DNA of 64,000 bases, taken from Rhizobium sp. CCGE531. GTDB taxonomy: Bacteria; Pseudomonadota; Alphaproteobacteria; Rhizobiales; Rhizobiaceae. Numbering within the stretch: position 1 is the stretch's first letter; every line of letters starts with the position of its first letter. Location: assembly GCF_003627795.1 (NCBI RefSeq), contig NZ_CP032687.1:62001-126000 (forward strand). The letters are read 5' to 3'. Below are positions 59,269 to 64,000 of this stretch, piece by piece. A model generated the notes under the pieces. It did no database searches and had not been told where the DNA came from. It was given only the letters and a program-made list of their open reading frames with translations. Position numbers and translations under genes: made by a program.

Positions 59269-60435
59269 ATGGCGTCCATGACCTTTGACGGGATTGGAAA
59301 AACCTATCCGGACGGGACCGTCGCCGTCGCCAATGTGAGCTTCACGGTCGGCGACGGTGAATTCGTCGTGCTGGTCGGACCGTCGGGCTGCGGCAAATCT
59401 ACGCTTCTGCGGATGGCGGCCGGGCTCGAGCAGCTCAATAGCGGCCGGCTGCTTATGGACGATCAGGATGTCACCAACACCGAGCCGCAGGACCGCGACA
59501 TCGCGATGGTATTCCAGAACTATGCGCTGTATCCGCACATGACGGTCTACGAGAACATGGCCTTCGGCCTGCAGCAGCGCAAAATGCCGAAGGACAAGAT
59601 CGAGAAGCTTGTGCGCGACGCAGCCGAGATGCTCGACCTTACGAAATACCTGAACCGCAAGCCGGGCGCGCTCTCCGGCGGTCAGCGACAGCGCGTCGCG
59701 ATGGGTCGGGCGATCGTCCGTCATCCGATGGCATTCCTGATGGACGAACCGCTGTCCAATCTCGACGCCAAGCTGCGCGTCCAGATGCGGGCCGAGCTCA
59801 AGCTTTTAAACCAGCGTCTTGGCGTTACTACGCTCTACGTCACCCATGACCAGGTCGAAGCGATGACGATGGGTGACAGGGTTGCTGTGCTGAAGCCTGT
59901 CGCTGATGCCGGCGAGAGCAACCTGCAGCAGATCGACACGCCGCAGCGGCTTTACGACCGGCCGGCGAATTTGTTCGTTGCCGGTTTTATCGGTTCGCCT
60001 GCGATGAATTTCGTCCGGGCCGACCTTGAGGCGGACGGGGCAAGCCTGCGCGCGACGATCGCGGGAACCGGGATTGCGTTTCCGGTTCCCGCGAGTGCCG
60101 CATTGTCTGCCTATGCCGGACGGCAGGTGATCGCCGGGATACGCCCGGAAATGTTTCTGGTGTGCAAAGAGCATGAAGCGCTGTTCAACGAGCCGATCCC
60201 GGTTGCCGAAGCGCTCGGCCCCGACACCTTCGTCTTTTTCGACATTGCCTCTCCGCCCGTCGACATCAGCGACGTGGAGGATCCGCCAGAGTTCAAACGA
60301 AAGGGCACGAACCGGCTGGTGGCGCGTATCCCGCCAGTATCGACGCCCGCGCCCAACAAGCGCCTGCCGCTGACCGTCCATCTGGAAAAGCTGCACTGGT
60401 TCGATCCGCAAACAGGAGCTGCCATTCGCGACTGA
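59269..60435 (+). CDS. Sugar ABC transporter ATP-binding protein (UgpC/MalK type)
   Basis: A 388-residue ATPase. Walker A is '[18 protein letters not shown]', the Q-loop is '[14 protein letters not shown]', the signature is '[17 protein letters not shown]', Walker B is '[16 protein letters not shown]' and the switch histidine is in '[13 protein letters not shown]'. The C-terminal ~150 residues form the TOBE regulatory domain ('[20 protein letters not shown]'). It powers the two permeases upstream and ends the operon; a strong terminator follows. Confidence 0.93.
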   Translation: MASMTFDGIGKTYPDGTVAVANVSFTVGDGEFVVLVGPSGCGKSTLLRMAAGLEQLNSGRLLMDDQDVTNTEPQDRDIAMVFQNYALYPHMTVYENMAFGLQQRKMPKDKIEKLVRDAAEMLDLTKYLNRKPGALSGGQRQRVAMGRAIVRHPMAFLMDEPLSNLDAKLRVQMRAELKLLNQRLGVTTLYVTHDQVEAMTMGDRVAVLKPVADAGESNLQQIDTPQRLYDRPANLFVAGFIGSPAMNFVRADLEADGASLRATIAGTGIAFPVPASAALSAYAGRQVIAGIRPEMFLVCKEHEALFNEPIPVAEALGPDTFVFFDIASPPVDISDVEDPPEFKRKGTNRLVARIPPVSTPAPNKRLPLTVHLEKLHWFDPQTGAAIRD

Positions 60436-60495
60436 CCGGATGAAACGAGCAAGCGCTCGGATTTCCGGTCGTCTTGCCTGCCTCCCAGGGCGACT

Positions 60496-60537
60496 GGGGC
60501 TGTCGTCGTTCAGGTCTCGGCGGCAGCCCCTTTTTTT
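60496..60537 (+). terminator. Rho-independent terminator of the sugar operon
   Basis: GGGGCTG (60496-60502) and CAGCCCC (60524-60530) pair perfectly and are followed directly by seven T. The loop of 21 bases is longer than usual. Confidence 0.8.
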
Positions 60538-60607
60538 AGTGGCTGGCTTTTTGGAACCCCGTGTTTGCGAACGCGGATATCAACATCATCTCAAAGGGGA
60601 GTGGCGT

Positions 60608-62526
60608 GTGAAACACGTTCCAATCGTTGGCAAGTTCTTCGTCGTTGTCGGCATGTTCGGGCTGGTGGCCCTCGGCCTCTCCCTCTACGAGACCCGGGAG
60701 TTGTTCAGGATCGACGCAGCCTACACCGACCTCCTGACAAAGAACGCAGCCGCCGCCCTTCACCTGGCCCAATCCAACCGAAGCCTCCAGACAGCCCGCG
60801 CCAATATCGGCGACATGATCATGGCGCGCTCCAAAGACGGCAGGGTGCGTGCTGAAGAAAGCCTCAAGGAGGCGCAGGAAAGCTTCGTCGCCTCCATGGA
60901 TCTGGCGATCGCCGCGTTACCGGCGCAAGCCGACTTGCCGCCGTTGAAGACGGATGGGTTCGCAATCTTGACGACGACATGCGGTGCGGCAATCGCTGTT
61001 GGCCGAACGGCAGACAGCGAGGCCAGCATCGCCATGGTCCAGCAGCTCTTTCTGAGCATGTGCCAACCGGCATTCGCGGCAATATCGCCGAGATTTCAGT
61101 GGCGGCAGCCAAGATGATCGAGGATGCCGACCAAAAGCGCAGCGACGTTTCCGCCTTGGCCTCCGATACGTCGAAAAGGGCAATGGGCGGCGCCGTGATC
61201 GCTTTGGCAGCGGTGCTGGTTCTGGGCGTGCTTGCCGTTCGCGCCTGGATCGTCAAGCCGATCCGGCGGATCGCCGACACGATGACGACGCTGGCGGGCG
61301 GCAATCTCTCGGCAATTGTCGAAGGAACCGATCGTCGCGACGAGCTGGGCATGATGGCGAAATCGGTGCAGATATTCAAAGACAATGGGTTGCGAGCACG
61401 CGAGATGGAAAGAGACGTCGAAGCTGGCCGCGAGGCGCGCGAGCGCGAACGTGTGCGTGCGGAAGAGTTAGAGCGGGAGCGGGTAAGCAAGATGACGGAG
61501 GCCACCTCCAGCCTTGCTGAAGGTTTGAAGCATCTTGCCAGTGGCGACCTCACGTTCCGACTGGAACAACCGTTTGCCAGCGAATTCGAGCAACTGCGCG
61601 CCGACTTCAACGCTGCGCGCGAGCAATTGGCAACCGGCCTCCGGACGGTGGCAGTCGCCACTGCGGCGATCGATGGCGGTACATCGGAAATAAGCCAAAG
61701 TGCCCTCGAGCTTTCCAAGCGGACCGAGCAGCAGGCGGTCTCTCTTGAGGAAACCGCCGCCGCCCTTGATCAGGTTACACAAGGAGTTTCGAATTCCTCC
61801 AGGCGCACCGAGGAGGCCCGCCGCGCGGCAGCGGACGCGAATACGTCGGCACGCAATTCTGCGGCCGTGATGGCAAAGGCGATCTCGGCTATGCAGGGCA
61901 TCGAACATTCGTCCAACGAGATCGCGAATATCATCGGTGTCATCGACGAGATAGCGTTTCAGACGAACCTGCTTGCCTTGAATGCTGGCGTCGAGGCATC
62001 CCGGGCCGGCGAAGCCGGCAAAGGTTTTGCGGTTGTCGCCCAGGAAGTCCGAGAACTTGCTCAACGATCTGCCCAGGCGGCCAAGGGGATCAAGGAACTG
62101 ATCCGCAATTCGACGGGCGAAGTGAGTTCCGGGGTAAAGCTGGTGCAGGAAACGGGACGAACGCTCGAAAAGATTGAGGAGGAGGTAGGCCTGATCAGCA
62201 GCCAGCTTTCTGCCATTGCGACGTCTGCAAACGAGCAGTCCGCTGCCCTTACGGAGATCAACAGCGCTGTGAACCGGATGGACCATGTCACCCAGCAAAA
62301 CGCTTCCATGGCCGAGGAATATACTTCGGCAAGCACATCGCTGGCAGGGGAGGTCCGGCGTCTGCAGGATATCGTCACCGAGTTTCGGCTCGACGCCTCT
62401 GAGGACCTTTTGCAAGCTTTTGAGCGGTCAGGCGACCTTCCGATGTCGGCAGGTTCGCCCGCGCTACGTCTCGTCGCTGATGTCAAGGGTGCTTTGGAGG
62501 GCTCACGCAAGGTTGCCGAGCATTGA
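60608..62526 (+). pseudogene. Methyl-accepting chemotaxis protein with frameshift
   Basis: GTG at 60608 starts a receptor with an N-terminal membrane helix ('FFVVVGMFGLVALGLSLYE') and a ~150-residue periplasmic domain. Near 61085-61095 the frame shifts by one base: 'QPAFAAISP' leaves and 'ISVAAAKMIEDADQKRSD' enters the next frame. The rest holds the second helix ('AVIALAAVLVLGVLAVRAW'), HAMP domain and the signalling tip 'VIDEIAFQTNLLALNAGVEA'. With one base restored the protein would be about 638 residues. Either a recent pseudogene or a sequencing error; all domains are otherwise intact. Confidence 0.8.
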
Positions 62527-62683
62527 TACGACGGCCCGCTCCTAAGCGGTCGCGCCCTAGGCATCGGTGCGTTTCTGAATGGTTATGGCCTGGGCGGACA
62601 GGTCGTAAGTTGCAAGCGGCCTTCGAACAGGTTGGCGAGCCAGGATTCCACGGACGAGGTGATCAGTTCGCAAAAGGTGTTTG

Positions 62684-62887
62684 ATGCCCAAATGGATACT
62701 CTCACCGATTGAAAGGTCTTGCCTGCTGTGGATAGCGCTCGGCAGAAGCATCGCAGAAATCGCGTTGTTGGAAGGAAAGAGCGAGGCAGACATCCGATCC
62801 TATCTTGAGCAGGCGGTCACCTCGGTCGGCGCGAGCTCTATAGAGGACGCGCTGAGGAAGATGAACTTCCATCGACCGTTACATTGA
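62684..62887 (+). CDS. Small LuxR-type helix-turn-helix protein
   Basis: A 67-residue protein consisting of little more than a GerE/LuxR-type DNA-binding domain: 'LSPIERSCLLWIALGRSIAE', 'IALLEGKSEADIRSYLEQAV' and 'SVGASSIEDALRKM'. No sensing domain. The ATG at 62684 is chosen over the adjacent one. It lies between the chemoreceptor and the nickel/cobalt permease. Similar small HTH proteins occur in Rhizobiaceae; targets unknown. Confidence 0.65.
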   Translation: MPKWILSPIERSCLLWIALGRSIAEIALLEGKSEADIRSYLEQAVTSVGASSIEDALRKMNFHRPLH

Positions 62888-62939
62888 TCTCACGGCAAAT
62901 ATGGCGGCGTGCTTCGCTTGGGTCGAGTACGTTCCCTTC

Positions 62940-63986
62940 TCAAGATACGTTCGCGTGAATGCGGTCATAGCCTTTCATGCGATAGATCATTGCCGAAACG
63001 ACCCAACTCGCGATGAAGATGCCCACGACACCAAAGCCGAGATTTTCAAGGCTGTCGTTAAAGGTGGCGATTGCCTCCCACAAAGTGCCCCGCAAGCCGA
63101 GCTTGTCGGAAATCAGGCCGAGCGCTTCTGCGCCTCCGATTAAGATCGCGACAATCACCGAGGCGGCGGTGACCGTCAGATTGTACCAGAGCTTGCGGGC
63201 GGGGTTCATAAGGGCCCAGCCGTAGGCGCCCGTCATCAGAGCGCTGTCCGTCGTATCCATCAGCGACATGCCGGCTGTGAAGAGGGCCGGGAACACAAGG
63301 ATCGTCCAGAACGACAAGCCTTGCGCGGCCTGCGAAGCTGAAACGCCCAGCAAAGCGATTTCCGTGGCGGTGTCGAAGCCGAGGCCTAAGAGAAAGCCGA
63401 TCGGATACATATGCCAGGAGCGTGTGACCACCTTGAAGGTGCGGCGAAAAACGCGGGCCAGCAAGCCTCGTCCAGCCAGCAGCGCATCAAGGTCCTCATC
63501 GACAATTTCCTCGCCACGCCGCGCTCGCGAAAAGGCGTCCCAGATAGGTTTCAGGATAACGAGATTGGCAATTCCGATCACCAGCAGGAACAGTGCTGAG
63601 ACGGATGTGCCGATTACGCCGCCAATGTCGTGGAAACCCTCAGTCTGGCTCTGCATTGCATAGGCGGTGATGGCAACGGCAAGCGACGCCAGAACGACGA
63701 TGCTGGAATGGCCGAGCGAAAAGAAGAATCCAACCGAAAACGGCTGCCGACCCTCGTGCATAAGCTTGCGCACGACATTGTCGATCGCGGCGATATGGTC
63801 TGCATCAAACGCGTGACGGACACCGAGCATATAGGCGACAAGGGCCATGCCAAGCAGTGCCGGTCGATCGGAGAACGAAGTCCAAGCCCAGATCCAAGCC
63901 AGGACGTTGGCTGCGACCAGCAAGGCATAAACGATGGCAATTTTTGTTTTGGCGTAAAGCGGTTCGTCATCGAAAGGGCTACGCAT
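62940..63986 (-). CDS. Nickel/cobalt permease, NiCoT family
   Basis: A 348-residue polytopic permease of the HoxN/NixA/NicT family. The signature 'VRHAFDADHIAAIDNVVRKL' binds the metal in helix II; 'FFFSLGHSSIVV', 'LLGLGFDTATEIALLG' and 'LFTAGMSLMDTTDSALM' are the other family blocks. Eight membrane helices are expected. It imports Ni2+ or Co2+, used for urease, hydrogenase or cobalamin; the metal cannot be told from motifs. A complete gene within 14 bases of the window end. Confidence 0.9.
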   Translation of the reverse strand: MRSPFDDEPLYAKTKIAIVYALLVAANVLAWIWAWTSFSDRPALLGMALVAYMLGVRHAFDADHIAAIDNVVRKLMHEGRQPFSVGFFFSLGHSSIVVLASLAVAITAYAMQSQTEGFHDIGGVIGTSVSALFLLVIGIANLVILKPIWDAFSRARRGEEIVDEDLDALLAGRGLLARVFRRTFKVVTRSWHMYPIGFLLGLGFDTATEIALLGVSASQAAQGLSFWTILVFPALFTAGMSLMDTTDSALMTGAYGWALMNPARKLWYNLTVTAASVIVAILIGGAEALGLISDKLGLRGTLWEAIATFNDSLENLGFGVVGIFIASWVVSAMIYRMKGYDRIHANVS

Positions 63987-64000
63987 TCGGACGTCCCTTG

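Overview
The window reads as a symbiotic replicon (plasmid or island) of a fast-growing Rhizobium-type alphaproteobacterium. Direct evidence is two NodD regulators, a full-length NodA, four nod boxes, a complete rhizobial gibberellin operon and an HisC-like/luciferase-like gene pair matching the y4wE-y4wF IAA locus of NGR234. There is also a heavy load of insertion sequences and decayed genes. I cannot name the species from sequence alone.

Layout. 0-7 kb: a nod box and membrane acyltransferase, then a graveyard of remnants (diaminopropionate ammonia-lyase, aconitase, AraC regulator with an in-frame stop, possible patatin, Ku) around an intact LigD-type ligase, and an XRE regulator. 7.2-16.5 kb (minus): the gibberellin operon cyp115 remnant-cyp112-cyp114-fd-sdr-cyp117-ggps-cps-ks. 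Upstream of it is a NifA-type site (TGT-N10-ACA) followed by a sigma-54 -24/-12 element. 17-30 kb: a group II intron remnant, a degenerate nod box ahead of a UDP-glycosyltransferase and an alpha/beta hydrolase, a secreted prolyl oligopeptidase and a DoxX protein each behind a sigma-54 promoter, an AraC regulator, and a nod-box fatty acid hydroxylase split by an IS110-family element. 30.7-34.4 kb: nodD and an IS21 element. 34.9-38.7 kb (minus): a DUF4168-like protein and the nod-box-preceded y4wE/y4wF pair. 39.2-47.3 kb: an IS5-family element split by a group II intron, then a sigma-54-promoted secreted metalloprotease-like gene destroyed by an IS630 that itself contains an IS110 and an IS701 element. 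47.6-52.7 kb: second nodD, nodA, aquaporin, phasin, DUF982. 53.3-64 kb: a tidy, IS-free block with a ROK regulator divergent from a sugar ABC transporter operon, a frameshifted chemoreceptor, a small HTH protein and a nickel/cobalt permease.

How it works together. Two control layers are visible. NodD/nod boxes (early, flavonoid-responsive) precede an acyltransferase, the glycosyltransferase region, the hydroxylase and the IAA pair. Sigma-54 promoters (NifA-type, bacteroid stage) precede the gibberellin operon, the prolyl oligopeptidase, DoxX and the ruined metalloprotease. With cyp115 decayed, the gibberellin operon is expected to stop at GA9. Two plant-hormone pathways, gibberellin and auxin, thus sit about 20 kb apart under different symbiotic switches, in a region being rearranged by nested mobile elements. 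Several breaks can be resolved to the base because removing the inserted element restores a reading frame.
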